Source: Streptococcus castoreus DSM 17536
Lineage (GTDB): Bacteria > Bacillota > Bacilli > Lactobacillales > Streptococcaceae
Direction of reading: 5' to 3'
Assembly: GCF_000425025.1 (NCBI RefSeq)
Contig: NZ_AUKZ01000003.1
Location: 62,001-126,000, forward strand
Length of the DNA: 64,000 bases
Position 1 is the stretch's first letter. Each line of letters starts with the position of its first letter. The notes beneath the pieces were generated by a model. It did not search any database. It was given only the letters and a program-made list of their open reading frames with translations, and was not told the DNA's origin. Positions 25,950 to 34,925 of this stretch are shown here, in pieces. The position numbers and the translations under genes are program-made.

Positions 25950-27224
25950 TTATGACTTGTTAGAAAACCTATCAATGCGCGCTTTGTTGGCTCCTAGGGC
26001 ACGTTCGTATTTTCCTGTTTCATTTGGGGCAAAGTAATTTTTACCGGTAAGTTTATCAGGTAGGTATTGTTGCTTAACCCACTTTTCTGGATAGGTATGG
26101 GGATAAAGGTAGTTTTGGGCATTGCCTAATTCTTTACTGCCAGTATAATGCCCATCTCTCAAGTGTTTTGGGATTGGTAAATGACCTGATGTTCTCAAAT
26201 CGTTTAAAGCAGCATCCATAGCCAGATAGGCAGAATTGGATTTTGGAGAAAGGGCTAGATCAATAACCACATTCGCAATTAGAATGCGTGCTTCTGGAAA
26301 GCCAAGCTTTTGTGCTGCATCAAGAGCAGTGACTGTGTGCATTTGTGCTTCGGGATTAGCAAGACCGATATCCTCGTAGGCAATAACAATTAAGCGTCTT
26401 GCAAGACTTGGTAAATCACCAGCTTCTACTAACCTTGCGGCGTAGTGAAGACTAGCATTGACATCGGAACCACGGATTGATTTTTGGAGAGCAGATAAAA
26501 CATCATAGTGTCCATCGCCATTCTTATCCATGGTAATGTAGCTGCGCTGCAGGGAATTTTCAACGGTATCTAAAGTAATATGACGATTGTTATTCTCATT
26601 AGGGGGAGTTGACATGACGGCTAGGTCTAGAGAATTATAGGCGCAGCGGAGATCACCATTGGTGGCTGTAGCAATAAAATCAAGAGCATCCTTATCAAGG
26701 CTTACCTCAAAAGTAAAGCCTCTTTCTTTGTCGGTAATGGCGGTTTGGATGGCTTGTTTAATAGCTTCGTTTGATAACGGTTCTAATTCAAAAATTTGGA
26801 CACGGCTACGAATAGCGGGGGTCACAGAGAAGAAGGGATTTTCAGTTGTTGCACCAATCATGATAATATTGCCATTTTCTAGTAAGGGTAATAGAAAATC
26901 TTGTTTGGTTTTATCAAGTCGGTGGATTTCATCGAGTAGCAGGACCAGCCCTCCAGAGAATTTGGCTTCTTCAGCGATTTCTTGGAGACGTTTTTTGCTA
27001 TCAGTGGTAGCGTTGAAAGTTCTGAATGCAAAATTGGTGGTACCTGCGATCGCACTAGCAATCGAAGTCTTTCCGATGCCGGGAGGACCGTAAAGAATCA
27101 TAGAAGATAGCATGTTGGCTTCTACCATGCGTCGAATGATTTTTCCTTCACCAACGAGATGGCTTTGACCAATCACTTGGTTAATGGTTTTAGGGCGCAT
27201 TCTCAGTGCTAAATTATCAGGCAT
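25950..27224 (-). CDS. rarA: Replication-associated recombination protein RarA (MgsA)
   Basis: A 424-residue AAA+ ATPase. Walker A is GPPGIGKTS (about 46-54), Walker B LLLDEIHR (about 97-104), and sensor 1 lies in IMIGATTENP. The C-terminal half has the RarA tetramerisation domain (DLALSPKSN, LPIPKHLRDGHY). It acts at stalled replication forks with SSB. Full length. The divergent position upstream of the 6S RNA matches other Firmicutes. Confidence 0.95.
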   Translation of the reverse strand: MPDNLALRMRPKTINQVIGQSHLVGEGKIIRRMVEANMLSSMILYGPPGIGKTSIASAIAGTTNFAFRTFNATTDSKKRLQEIAEEAKFSGGLVLLLDEIHRLDKTKQDFLLPLLENGNIIMIGATTENPFFSVTPAIRSRVQIFELEPLSNEAIKQAIQTAITDKERGFTFEVSLDKDALDFIATATNGDLRCAYNSLDLAVMSTPPNENNNRHITLDTVENSLQRSYITMDKNGDGHYDVLSALQKSIRGSDVNASLHYAARLVEAGDLPSLARRLIVIAYEDIGLANPEAQMHTVTALDAAQKLGFPEARILIANVVIDLALSPKSNSAYLAMDAALNDLRTSGHLPIPKHLRDGHYTGSKELGNAQNYLYPHTYPEKWVKQQYLPDKLTGKNYFAPNETGKYERALGANKARIDRFSNKS

Positions 27225-27236
27225 GTGATTTCTCCG

Positions 27237-27821
27237 TTATTTGCGTTTGAAAAATGAGGGGCTAATAGCAGCGACAAAATTAGTGATTATGGTCATACCT
27301 TCTGGGGTTCCAATGCTTTCTGGGTGGAATTGAATCCCAAAGAGTGGCAAGGATTTATGTTCAAATGCCATGATTTCTTGATCATTGCAATCTCTAGCAG
27401 TAACGATAAAGTCTTTTGGCAACTTATCTACAACAATAGAGTGGTAGCGCATGACGGTTAGTTGATTAGGTAGGGTGCGAAAAAGCTTTGTTGAGCATTG
27501 GATTTCAATGAGACTTTGTCGCCCATGCATGACGTGTTTGGCGAGCCGTAACCTTCCTCCCAAGGTTTCAGCTATGGCTTGGTGACCTAAGCATACTCCT
27601 AACATTGGTTTTATTTGATAAAAGTCCTTAATGAGTTGAGGTGTCTGATTGGATTCTTTTGGGAAACCCGGACCCGGTGAAAAAACAAGGGCATCAGCTT
27701 TTTGAGCGATTTCATACAGGTGCGGATCTTGGTTAGACAAGACAATGGTTTGGTCAAATTCACTTAAATATTGGGCGAGATTATAGGTAAATGAATCGTA
27801 ATTATCAATTAAGAGTATCAT
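27237..27821 (-). CDS. pabA: Aminodeoxychorismate synthase glutaminase component (PabA/TrpG)
   Basis: A 194-residue class I glutamine amidotransferase. The nucleophile cysteine is in LGVCLGHQAIAE, and the His/Glu pair is in IQFHPESIG. It lies 33 bases downstream of pabB on the same strand, forming the glutaminase/synthase pair that makes aminodeoxychorismate for folate. With no trp genes nearby, the PabA role is preferred over TrpG, although such subunits can serve both. Confidence 0.92.
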   Translation of the reverse strand: MILLIDNYDSFTYNLAQYLSEFDQTIVLSNQDPHLYEIAQKADALVFSPGPGFPKESNQTPQLIKDFYQIKPMLGVCLGHQAIAETLGGRLRLAKHVMHGRQSLIEIQCSTKLFRTLPNQLTVMRYHSIVVDKLPKDFIVTARDCNDQEIMAFEHKSLPLFGIQFHPESIGTPEGMTIITNFVAAISPSFFKRK

Positions 27822-27854
27822 AGGTTCCTTAAATAATGAATCATAGAGATGGGT

Positions 27855-29612
27855 TTAGTCATCGGCGGCTTGATGCAAGTAGTTTAACTTATCCTTGTTA
27901 ACGTTTAGACGGTAGAGTCCTTGAACAGCATTCCCTCCGAAAACAGTTTCTGCGTTTTCTAAATCAGCTAGCGTCAGCCATTTTTCTTGAACTTGACTAG
28001 TATCTAAAAGGTGTTGACGGTAAATTCCAGGTAAAATACCAGCTTCGATTGGTGGGGTATAAAGCCTTTTTCCCAGTTGAACAAAGAGATTTCCGATAGA
28101 CGTTTCTAGAAGTTGTCCTTTGGGGTTGTAGTAAATTTGTTCGTAAGGTTTGGTATTGATGTGTGGGCGGTAGCTGGTTTTAAAATAGGTAAAGGGAGAG
28201 TCTTCTTGTTTGGTTTTTTGTAGAGTAAGCAGAGCATTGAGAAATGTTGGTCTTAGGGATTCCAATATTTGGTCGGATAAGCTCATCTGACCATTTTTTC
28301 CAAGAGTGATGTGTAAACGATAGGAGCGGTCATCTTTGGTTGCTAAATAAGCGGCTAAACTTTGCCTTAAACGGATTTCATCATAAGGATAAGCAAAATA
28401 AGCGGCGGCTTCTTTAAGTCGATTAAGATGGTAATCAAGTAAAGTTACTTGTTGTTGTGTTACCTTGGCGGTTGTTTTCAGCACAAAGTCTTGCTTTTGA
28501 CGGTAGAGAAAGGCAGTTTTTTGGTGTACTTCCTCGTATTCGTCTTTCCATTTGCTTTGCCAAGTAATCCCCCCTCCGACCCCGTAAGTTGCTTGATTTT
28601 GGCTTAGTTGGAGTGTTCTGATAGGGACATTAAAGAGTCGGCGACCATCAGGTAAGCTAATACCAACGGTGCCACAATAAACTCCTCTGGGTTTGTGTTC
28701 CAAAGCATTGATAATAGCCATAGTAGAGATTTTGGGTGCTCCTGTGATTGATCCGCAAGGGAAAAGGGCTTTTAAAATATCAAAAAGATGACAATCTGAT
28801 TTGAGTTTTCCAACAATCGTTGAAGTCATTTGCCAAACGGTTGAATATTGTTCTACTTCGCAGAGTTTATCGACAGTAATCGTACCTGTTTCACAGATTT
28901 TCCCCATATCATTGCGAAGTAAGTCGACAATCATCATGTTCTCAGAACGGTTTTTGGGATCGCTTGCAAGCCAATCGTGTTCTTGCTTGTCAAGTCGTGT
29001 GTTGAGCCCACGCTTAGTCGTTCCTTTCATAGGACGAGTGGTTAGGCGTAGCCCTTCTTGCTTGAAGAAGAGTTCGGGACTGGCGGAAATCAAGGTGAAA
29101 TCATCATGAGCGATATAGGCATTATAGCCAGCCGCTTGTTCAATGACCAATTTATTGTAAATAGCTAAGCTGTCAACAGCGTTCAGCTCCTGGGTTAATT
29201 GAATGGTGTAATTAACTTGGTAGGTATTGCCCTGACGCATTTGATGATGGATCTGTTCGATGACTTTTTGGTATTCTGTTTTGGAAATACTAGTGGTCCA
29301 CTGTTTAGGAATGTCAAGGTTATCATAGTCCGTAGGAAAAGCCTCTATCTGGCATGTGCTGTGCACCGTAAAATAGGCAAAATACTCTCTGCCTAGACCC
29401 CTATCATGTGTTTTTAATGCCTTATCAAAAAAAGAAGCCGCTTCATAACTTAGATAGCCAACAACGTAATAGCCCAGTTCTTGATAGTGCTCGACTTGTT
29501 CAATGACGGTGCCGACTTGATTGTGTTCTTTGGCAATTAATTCTACGAGCGGGTGATCAAAAAGGTAGCGCTGTCCCAACTCTTTGAAGTCAATAATTGT
29601 TTTTCTGTGCAT
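27855..29612 (-). CDS. pabB: Aminodeoxychorismate synthase component I fused to a PabC-like lyase
   Basis: A 585-residue fusion. The N-terminal ~375 residues are a chorismate-binding domain (NRSENMMIVDLLRNDMG, PCGSITGAPK, VGGGITWQS). The C-terminal ~200 are a class IV aminotransferase-fold domain (LLDYHLNRLKEAA, GNLFVQ, GILPGIYR), matching 4-amino-4-deoxychorismate lyase. Together with PabA it covers chorismate to p-aminobenzoate in one operon. The fusion is common in streptococci. Confidence 0.92.
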   Translation of the reverse strand: MHRKTIIDFKELGQRYLFDHPLVELIAKEHNQVGTVIEQVEHYQELGYYVVGYLSYEAASFFDKALKTHDRGLGREYFAYFTVHSTCQIEAFPTDYDNLDIPKQWTTSISKTEYQKVIEQIHHQMRQGNTYQVNYTIQLTQELNAVDSLAIYNKLVIEQAAGYNAYIAHDDFTLISASPELFFKQEGLRLTTRPMKGTTKRGLNTRLDKQEHDWLASDPKNRSENMMIVDLLRNDMGKICETGTITVDKLCEVEQYSTVWQMTSTIVGKLKSDCHLFDILKALFPCGSITGAPKISTMAIINALEHKPRGVYCGTVGISLPDGRRLFNVPIRTLQLSQNQATYGVGGGITWQSKWKDEYEEVHQKTAFLYRQKQDFVLKTTAKVTQQQVTLLDYHLNRLKEAAAYFAYPYDEIRLRQSLAAYLATKDDRSYRLHITLGKNGQMSLSDQILESLRPTFLNALLTLQKTKQEDSPFTYFKTSYRPHINTKPYEQIYYNPKGQLLETSIGNLFVQLGKRLYTPPIEAGILPGIYRQHLLDTSQVQEKWLTLADLENAETVFGGNAVQGLYRLNVNKDKLNYLHQAADD

Positions 29613-29971
29613 ATCTTAATTATATCACAAAAGCCTTTGCAAGATTGGGGACAGGGTATCATTTCTCTTTGTGAAATTGTTTAAAAAGGGGTTAAATTTT
29701 CTAAAGCCATGAGGTCTAAGGAACGAACTAATTGTTTGCAGTGTTAGAGGACAATACTGTCATAAAGCTGTTAACGGAGCGAAGAAGTCCGCTTTGTTTG
29801 CTTTGGATGTGTTGACCGTTATAACAATCAGGTTTGATATGTGAATGGTTAAGGGAGAGTATTGATCTGCTGATGTGATTGTGCCATTTTGCATCTAAAA
29901 ATAAAGAAACCGGTTTAGCCTTTTAAAAAGGACTCTTGATTGATTACATTTATTAGTGTTGCAAAAGGCAA

Positions 29972-29988
29972 TGGTAAAGCGCTTACCA
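29972..29988. promoter_or_regulatory. cre-like box upstream of the nuclease gene
   Basis: TGGTAAAGCGCTTACCA is a near-perfect palindrome that matches the core of the CcpA operator at 11 of 14 positions. It lies ~60 bases ahead of the TGCTATAAT promoter, in line with catabolite control of secreted nucleases in streptococci. Confidence 0.6.
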
Positions 29989-30047
29989 ACAATAGAGTTA
30001 CCATTTGTTTATTGATTAATGATAGTGAAAAGATGATTGATTTATGC

Positions 30048-30053
30048 TATAAT
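30048..30053 (+). promoter_or_regulatory. Extended -10 promoter for the nuclease leader
   Basis: TATAAT preceded by TGC (TGCTATAAT) is the clearest promoter in the region. The -35 region is weak (GTGAAA-like), typical for extended -10 promoters. Confidence 0.6.
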
Positions 30054-30171
30054 TGATGTGTTTAAAGTCCGCTTTAACCAACTTTTTTCTTATTAAATCT
30101 AAAAAATTCAAAGTGTAACATGGTGGCATTGTAATGTTTTGAAAACAAATGGATTTGGGATAAGGAATATT

Positions 30172-30249
30172 ATGTTAAAAAAGGGTATAAGCGCATATCT
30201 GAAGATTAGAAATAAGAATCAACGAGCAATGAAGCATTTTCAAAAATAG
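30172..30249 (+). CDS. Possible small basic peptide (25 aa) in the nuclease leader
   Basis: An ATG preceded by AAGGAA at good spacing opens 25 codons ending in TAG. The peptide is lysine/arginine-rich (about 9 of 25) and has no hydrophobic secretion signal. It lies inside the untranslated leader of the secreted nuclease. It could be a leader peptide, a small protein or chance; nothing known matches. Confidence 0.3.
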   Translation: MLKKGISAYLKIRNKNQRAMKHFQK

Positions 30250-30390
30250 ATAGTAAAAATGAAACGATGATTTATGGGCTAATGATTCAAAAGGTGAGGT
30301 AAAACCACAAGCTCTCCACAATAGGGCTTGTCATTTATAGATGACGTGTAATGCTCAAACCACGCTAAAAGTGAGCTAGAGGGAAACGTT

Positions 30391-31485
30391 ATGAAAAAGA
30401 CTGTTTTTTCTAAATTTGCACTACTTGTGATGATTACTTCGTTGGTTTCTCTAACTTCAATTAGACCAATAAAGGATACAGGTAGTTCTAATGTTTATGC
30501 CGCCGAATACAAAGAAACCAAGAATGGAACGCTTCCGTTTGTAAAGAAAAAGGTCTTGGTTTTAGGGGACTTAGATGAGAAAGGCAGGGCGACATTTGCT
30601 CATATTCAATTAAAGAATTCAGATGAACCGACTAAAAAGCGTAAATCTCGATTGAAAACGAATCCTGTTGGTTGGCATAATTTTAAATTTTATTTTGGAG
30701 ATGGTCGCAAAAAAGCTTGGTTGATGAATAGAGGCCACCTCATTGGTTATCAATTTAGTGGTTTAAATGATAATAAAAAGAATCTAATACCAATAACGAA
30801 TTGGTTAAATACGGGGCATTATCGGAGCATGAATTCCTCTAATCAAGATAGTATGCTTTATTATGAAAAGCGTCTGGATTCTTGGTTGGCTACTCATAAA
30901 CATTATTATTTGGATTACAAGGTAACCCCAATATATCAAGGCGATGAACTAATTCCAAGACAGGTCGCATTGCAATATGTTGGTATTGATGAAAAAGGGA
31001 ATCTCCTTGCGATTAATATTGGTGGTAAAGCGACACAAGATGCTAATGGCATAAGCAAAGTCGTTTTGGATAATATCTCGCCTAATGCAAAAATAGACTA
31101 TTTAACAGGTAAAGCACAAAATATTGTAGCTTCAGCTAAGGAACAAAAAGCAACAGCGCTAAAACGAGCTAAAGAGAAGCGCCGAGCAGAAAAAGCTAAG
31201 CGAGCTAAAGAGAAGCGTCAAGCAGAAAAAGCTAAGCGAGCTAAAGAGAAGCGTCAAGCAGAAGAAGCAAAACGAATTGAAGCAGAACGCCAGGCAGCAG
31301 AAAGAGCAGAGCAAGAACGCCAAGCAGCTGAAGCTGCTCAAGTGGCTGAACAACAGCGTCAAGCAGAACTTGCCCAAGTACAAGCCCAGTCTGGCTATAC
31401 TAGAGATGCGAGAGGGAGATGGCATAGACCAAACGGTCAGTATGCTTCAAAAGCAGAAATAGCTGCGGCAGGACTTCCATGGTAA
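30391..31485 (+). CDS. Secreted DNA/RNA non-specific endonuclease (streptodornase-like) with repeat-rich tail
   Basis: A 364-residue protein: signal peptide (~1-38), a beta-beta-alpha-metal nuclease domain (~70-235) and a charged coiled-coil tail. The catalytic motif NRGHLIGY places the general base at H116; the metal ligand is expected in NDNKKNLIPI. The tail has three 12-residue units of RAKEKR-AE-AK type (31165-31272), then Gln/Ala-rich coil and the terminal module YTRDARGRWHRPNGQYAS. No LPXTG is present. The fold is shared with S. pyogenes Spd/MF, which lies in the same general neighbourhood (near gldA) there, but orthology is not proved. Confidence 0.87.
   Translation: MKKTVFSKFALLVMITSLVSLTSIRPIKDTGSSNVYAAEYKETKNGTLPFVKKKVLVLGDLDEKGRATFAHIQLKNSDEPTKKRKSRLKTNPVGWHNFKFYFGDGRKKAWLMNRGHLIGYQFSGLNDNKKNLIPITNWLNTGHYRSMNSSNQDSMLYYEKRLDSWLATHKHYYLDYKVTPIYQGDELIPRQVALQYVGIDEKGNLLAINIGGKATQDANGISKVVLDNISPNAKIDYLTGKAQNIVASAKEQKATALKRAKEKRRAEKAKRAKEKRQAEKAKRAKEKRQAEEAKRIEAERQAAERAEQERQAAEAAQVAEQQRQAELAQVQAQSGYTRDARGRWHRPNGQYASKAEIAAAGLPW
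31165..31272 (+). repeat. Three tandem 36-bp repeats in the nuclease gene
   Basis: Units at 31165-31200, 31201-31236 and 31237-31272 start with CGAGCTAAAGAGAAGCG. Each encodes a 12-residue unit of RAKEKR-AE-AK type. Copies 1 and 2 differ at two bases; copy 3 is more diverged at its end. Confidence 0.9.
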
Positions 31486-31637
31486 AAGTTGGCTCACCTT
31501 TTTCTTGTACCTTAAACCGACTAATAGAGAAAAAGTAAAATCATGCAAGAGACTATTTGATATGAGGAACTCTGAAAAGAAACCTTAAATTTACCAGTGG
31601 GTGATGACAATATTTAGAAAGAAAAAGGACATGAAAC

Positions 31638-32108
31638 ATGACGAAATATGGTTTTTTATCAGTATTAGAAGAAGAAATGGACAAGTATTTTCACTACGAT
31701 TATGCGATGGATTGGGACAAGAAAAACCATGCGGTTGAAGTGACTTTTGTTTTGGAAGCCCAAAATAAGAATGCCATTGAAACCATTGATGATACAGGAG
31801 AAGTAACCCATGAGGATATTGTCTTTGAGGACTATGTAATCTTTTACAACCCTGCCAAGTCACAGTTTAAGGCTGAGGATTATTTGGTGACGCTTCCTTT
31901 TGATGCTAAGAAGGGTTTTTCTCGTGAATTTTTGACTTACTTTGCACAATTTCTCAATGATGTTGCTATTGAAGGCCACCGCGATTTAATGGATTTTTTA
32001 GCAGATGACAACAAGGTTGATTTCAGTTTGGAATGGAACGCACAAGCTTTTGAAGAAGGTCAAAAGGGTCTGAAAGAGGGAGTAAGTTACCCTTACCCGA
32101 GGTATTAG
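31638..32108 (+). CDS. DUF3013 family protein
   Basis: A 156-residue acidic cytoplasmic protein matching the streptococcal DUF3013 family (EEEMDKYFHYDYAMDWDKKNHAVEV at the start). It is translationally close to the ASCH gene, with the stop one base before the next ATG. Function unknown. GAAAGAAAAAGGA precedes the start. Confidence 0.8.
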   Translation: MTKYGFLSVLEEEMDKYFHYDYAMDWDKKNHAVEVTFVLEAQNKNAIETIDDTGEVTHEDIVFEDYVIFYNPAKSQFKAEDYLVTLPFDAKKGFSREFLTYFAQFLNDVAIEGHRDLMDFLADDNKVDFSLEWNAQAFEEGQKGLKEGVSYPYPRY

Positions 32109-32109
32109 A

Positions 32110-32454
32110 ATGCAACATGTGATGATGCTGACACCAGGGCCTTTTGCGATGATTGCCACAGGCATAAAGACGATTGAGTTGCGTCTTAACGATGAAAAGC
32201 GCCAGAAGGTTCAGATTGGCGATACAATTACTTTTATTAGGACAGATGATAGCAGTCAGGTGTTGCGGACGACAGTTGTTAAGCTTCATTATTTTGATGA
32301 TTTTGACCAACTTTATCAGTCCTTACCTTTAGAAAAATGTGGTTACCGGGAAGAAGAATTGGAGACGGCTCATCCAGAAGACATGGAGCGCTACTATTGT
32401 CGGGAGCAGCAGGTCCAATACGGGGTGGTCGGCATTGAGTTATCAGTACTGTAG
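32110..32454 (+). CDS. ASCH-domain protein
   Basis: A 114-residue protein with the ASCH fold. The family pattern G-x-K in TGIKTIELRLND (about 17-28), the basic strand and the GDTITF loop are visible. ASCH domains resemble PUA and are predicted to bind RNA or modified nucleotides; some cleave N4-acetylcytidine. It starts one base after the DUF3013 stop. Exact role unknown. Confidence 0.8.
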   Translation: MQHVMMLTPGPFAMIATGIKTIELRLNDEKRQKVQIGDTITFIRTDDSSQVLRTTVVKLHYFDDFDQLYQSLPLEKCGYREEELETAHPEDMERYYCREQQVQYGVVGIELSVL

Positions 32455-32489
32455 GGAAGCAGGTAAATAATGGAAACATCGACGTAGGA

Positions 32490-32935
32490 ATGCCCTTTTC
32501 AGGCGTAAAAATTGCTTTAATTCACGATCATCATGTTTTGACAATTCTACGAGATAACCTCCCATCCCTTATCCTAATAAATGGGATTTACCAGGAGGGA
32601 GGTCGTGAAGGTTTGGAAATGCCATTTGGTTATGCGCAACGTGAAGTTAGGGAGGAGTTGGGAATCGGGATTTCCAAAGATATGGTGGTTTTGGAAAAAG
32701 TTTATCAAGGAATAACCAGTCCTATTAGTGATTCTATTTTATGGTAGCGAAGATTAGTAGGATCCTTATTGAAACAATTAATTTTGGTGATGAGTGGCAG
32801 ACTTACAAGTTGCTACTGATTGATGGCTTTTTAATAGATGACAAGGTTATCCCTCAGTTACAAGAAAGACTGAAAGATTATCTTGCTCAAGAGAAACTGG
32901 TGGAAAGTGACAAGCCATCTAGAAATCATCTTTAG
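32490..32935 (+). pseudogene. Frameshifted Nudix hydrolase gene
   Basis: The start MPFSGVKIALIHDHHVLTIL and a complete Nudix box (GGREGLE, REVREELG) are recognisable, but the frame is broken. Between about 32555 and 32600 the protein is only sensible in another frame, where it reads IPYPNKWDLPGG, the family's conserved strand. The original frame returns at GREGLE through one extra G. A further shift near 32741 is needed to join DSILW to the C-terminal part VAKISRIL...LQERLKDYL. At least three indels mean a dead gene unless the sequence is wrong. Confidence 0.85.
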
Positions 32936-33052
32936 GAGAAAGACGGGAACTGAGATTTTAATAGACATTTGTCAAAAGACCAAAGATTTTTTACAGGCAG
33001 CATAGTGCTATTAGTGAAGCAAAGGAAATCTCTAAAATGGAAAGGAATAAGT

Positions 33053-34006
33053 ATGCAAACATGGCAAGAAGTGACAGTTCAGGTACATCGTGATGCGCAA
33101 GAGGCTGTCTCAAATCTTTTGATCGAAACAGGCAGTCAAGGGGTAGCTATCAATGATAGTGCAGACTACATTGGGCAAAAGGATCGCTTTGGAGAATTGT
33201 ACCCAGAGGTAGAGCAGTCGGATATGGTGGCGATTACAGCCTATTATCCAAGTAATACCAATATAACGGATATAACCCTGACCATCAATGACCAATTGGC
33301 AGAACTGGCTAACTTTGGCTTACAGATGGGACAAGTTACCGTTGTCAGTCAAGAATTGGCTGAGGAAGACTGGGCGGATAACTGGAAAAAATACTATGAG
33401 CCCGCCTGTATTACCCATGATTTAACCATTGTCCCTAGTTGGACAGATTATGAAGCTTCTGCGGGTGAAAAAGTGATTCAGCTAGATCCGGGAATGGCTT
33501 TTGGTACAGGAACTCATCCCACAACTAAGATGAGCCTTTTCGCTTTAGAGCAAGTGTTGCGTGGCGGAGAAACTGTTATTGATGTAGGCACTGGTTCGGG
33601 TGTTCTCTCCATTGCCAGTTCCTTGCTTGGTGCCAAGACTGTTTATGCTTATGATTTAGATGATGTGGCGGTACGTGTTGCCCAAGAAAATATTGATTTA
33701 AACCAAGGGGCAGACAATATTCATGTCGTTACGGGGGATCTTCTAAAGGGTATCGAACAAGAAGCCGACGTGATTGTAGCTAATATCCTGGCAGATATTT
33801 TGGTACTGCTAACAGACGATGCCTACCGCTTGATCAAAGATGAGGGCTACCTTATCTTATCAGGTATCATTTCTGAAAAATTGGATATGGTTTTAGAAGC
33901 TGCTTTTAGTGCAGGCTTTTTCCTTGAAACCCACATGATACAAGGTGAGTGGAATGCCCTTATTTTCAAAAAAACAGATGATATGTCAGGAGTGGTTGGT
34001 GGCTAA
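33053..34006 (+). CDS. prmA: Ribosomal protein L11 methyltransferase
   Basis: A 317-residue SAM-dependent methyltransferase. The SAM motif is [14 protein letters not shown], and the post-motif NILADIL corresponds to the NPPY-like loop. The ATG at 33053 ([12 protein letters not shown]) with AAAGGA upstream matches the family start; the frame from 32969 adds an unlikely extension. It trimethylates ribosomal protein L11. Its stop codon overlaps the rsmE start by one base (TAATG), so the two are coupled. Confidence 0.95.
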   Translation: MQTWQEVTVQVHRDAQEAVSNLLIETGSQGVAINDSADYIGQKDRFGELYPEVEQSDMVAITAYYPSNTNITDITLTINDQLAELANFGLQMGQVTVVSQELAEEDWADNWKKYYEPACITHDLTIVPSWTDYEASAGEKVIQLDPGMAFGTGTHPTTKMSLFALEQVLRGGETVIDVGTGSGVLSIASSLLGAKTVYAYDLDDVAVRVAQENIDLNQGADNIHVVTGDLLKGIEQEADVIVANILADILVLLTDDAYRLIKDEGYLILSGIISEKLDMVLEAAFSAGFFLETHMIQGEWNALIFKKTDDMSGVVGG

Positions 34007-34749
34007 TGCAACAGTATTTTATCAAAGGCAAAGCAGAAAAACGGCTTCGGGTTACCGATAAAGATACCATCAAGCACATGTTTCAGGTCATGCGTTTGAC
34101 TGACGAAGCAGAATTAATTTTGATTTTTGATGACGGGATTAAGTATTTGGCTAAAGTGTCAGATAGTGTCACCCATGAGTTAGAGATTTTGAAAGCCTTG
34201 ACCGACAATGTGGAATTGCCGGTTGATGTGACGATCGCTTCAGGCTTTCCTAAAGGAGACAAATTAGAATTTATTGCCCAGAAAGTGACCGAATTAGGTG
34301 CCAAAGCACTATGGGGTTACCCTGCAGACTGGTCGGTGGTCAAATGGGATGGTAAAAAATTAGCAAAAAAAGAAGATAAATTGGGTAAAATTGTGTTGGG
34401 CGCTGCCGAGCAGAGTAAGCGAAATAAGGTACCAGATGTCAAACTTTTCGGACAAAAGGCAGATTTCCTAGAGGCGCTAGTTTCCTTTGATTCTATTTTC
34501 GTTGCTTATGAAGAAACGGCTAAGGCAGGTGAATTAGCTACTTTGGCGCATGAACTTGGACAGGTTAAATCAGGTGCCAAGATACTTTTTATTTTTGGTC
34601 CAGAAGGAGGGATTTCCCCAAGTGAAATAAAGTCTTTTGAAACAGCTGGCGCAATTAAAGTTGGCTTGGGTCCTCGTATTCTGCGAACTGAAACGGCGCC
34701 ACTGTATGTGTTAAGCGCTATTAGCTATGCTTTGGAATTGAATCAATAA
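34006..34749 (+). CDS. rsmE: 16S rRNA m3U1498 methyltransferase RsmE
   Basis: A 247-residue SPOUT-class methyltransferase. The knot-forming motifs FGPEGGISPSE and LGPRILRTETAPLY are clear. It overlaps the prmA stop by one base, the usual arrangement in streptococci and other Firmicutes. Confidence 0.95.
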   Translation: MQQYFIKGKAEKRLRVTDKDTIKHMFQVMRLTDEAELILIFDDGIKYLAKVSDSVTHELEILKALTDNVELPVDVTIASGFPKGDKLEFIAQKVTELGAKALWGYPADWSVVKWDGKKLAKKEDKLGKIVLGAAEQSKRNKVPDVKLFGQKADFLEALVSFDSIFVAYEETAKAGELATLAHELGQVKSGAKILFIFGPEGGISPSEIKSFETAGAIKVGLGPRILRTETAPLYVLSAISYALELNQ

Positions 34750-34925
34750 TCATTGATCATGATGTAGACTTGAAAGGATTTGTTCTTTCATAATAAAAAA
34801 GGTGTTTTCGACAAAGTCTTTTGAAACAGCCCCTGCTTTCATCTAGTTGTAGATGTCATGGAAAAAGTTGACAGGTTATGAAAAAATGACTATGCTGATA
34901 AAAAGATTGTTAGGGAGGAAGCTTT

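Larger units (their letters stand above)
29613..30390 (+). promoter_or_regulatory. Long intergenic/leader region of the secreted nuclease gene
   Basis: A 778-base stretch. It holds a cre-like box (29972-29988), an extended -10 promoter (30048-30053), a 25-codon reading frame with its own AAGGAA site (30172-30249) and a GC-containing hairpin (30307-30331). If transcription starts at that promoter, the nuclease mRNA has a ~330-base 5' leader. No other gene is visible. Confidence 0.5.

Noticed and set aside
31165..31272. Tandem repeats considered as a CRISPR array
   Set aside because: Three contiguous 36-bp units without spacers, in frame in a coding region; no cas genes in the window.
31159..31425. 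Minus-strand open frame opposite the nuclease tail
   Set aside because: Its Phe/Leu/Ser-rich translation mirrors the Lys/Ala/Glu repeats on the plus strand; no independent support.
30391..31485. Naming the nuclease Spd/MF outright
   Set aside because: The fold and NRGH motif agree, but the repeat tail and terminal module are not part of the Spd protein as I know it, so orthology is uncertain.
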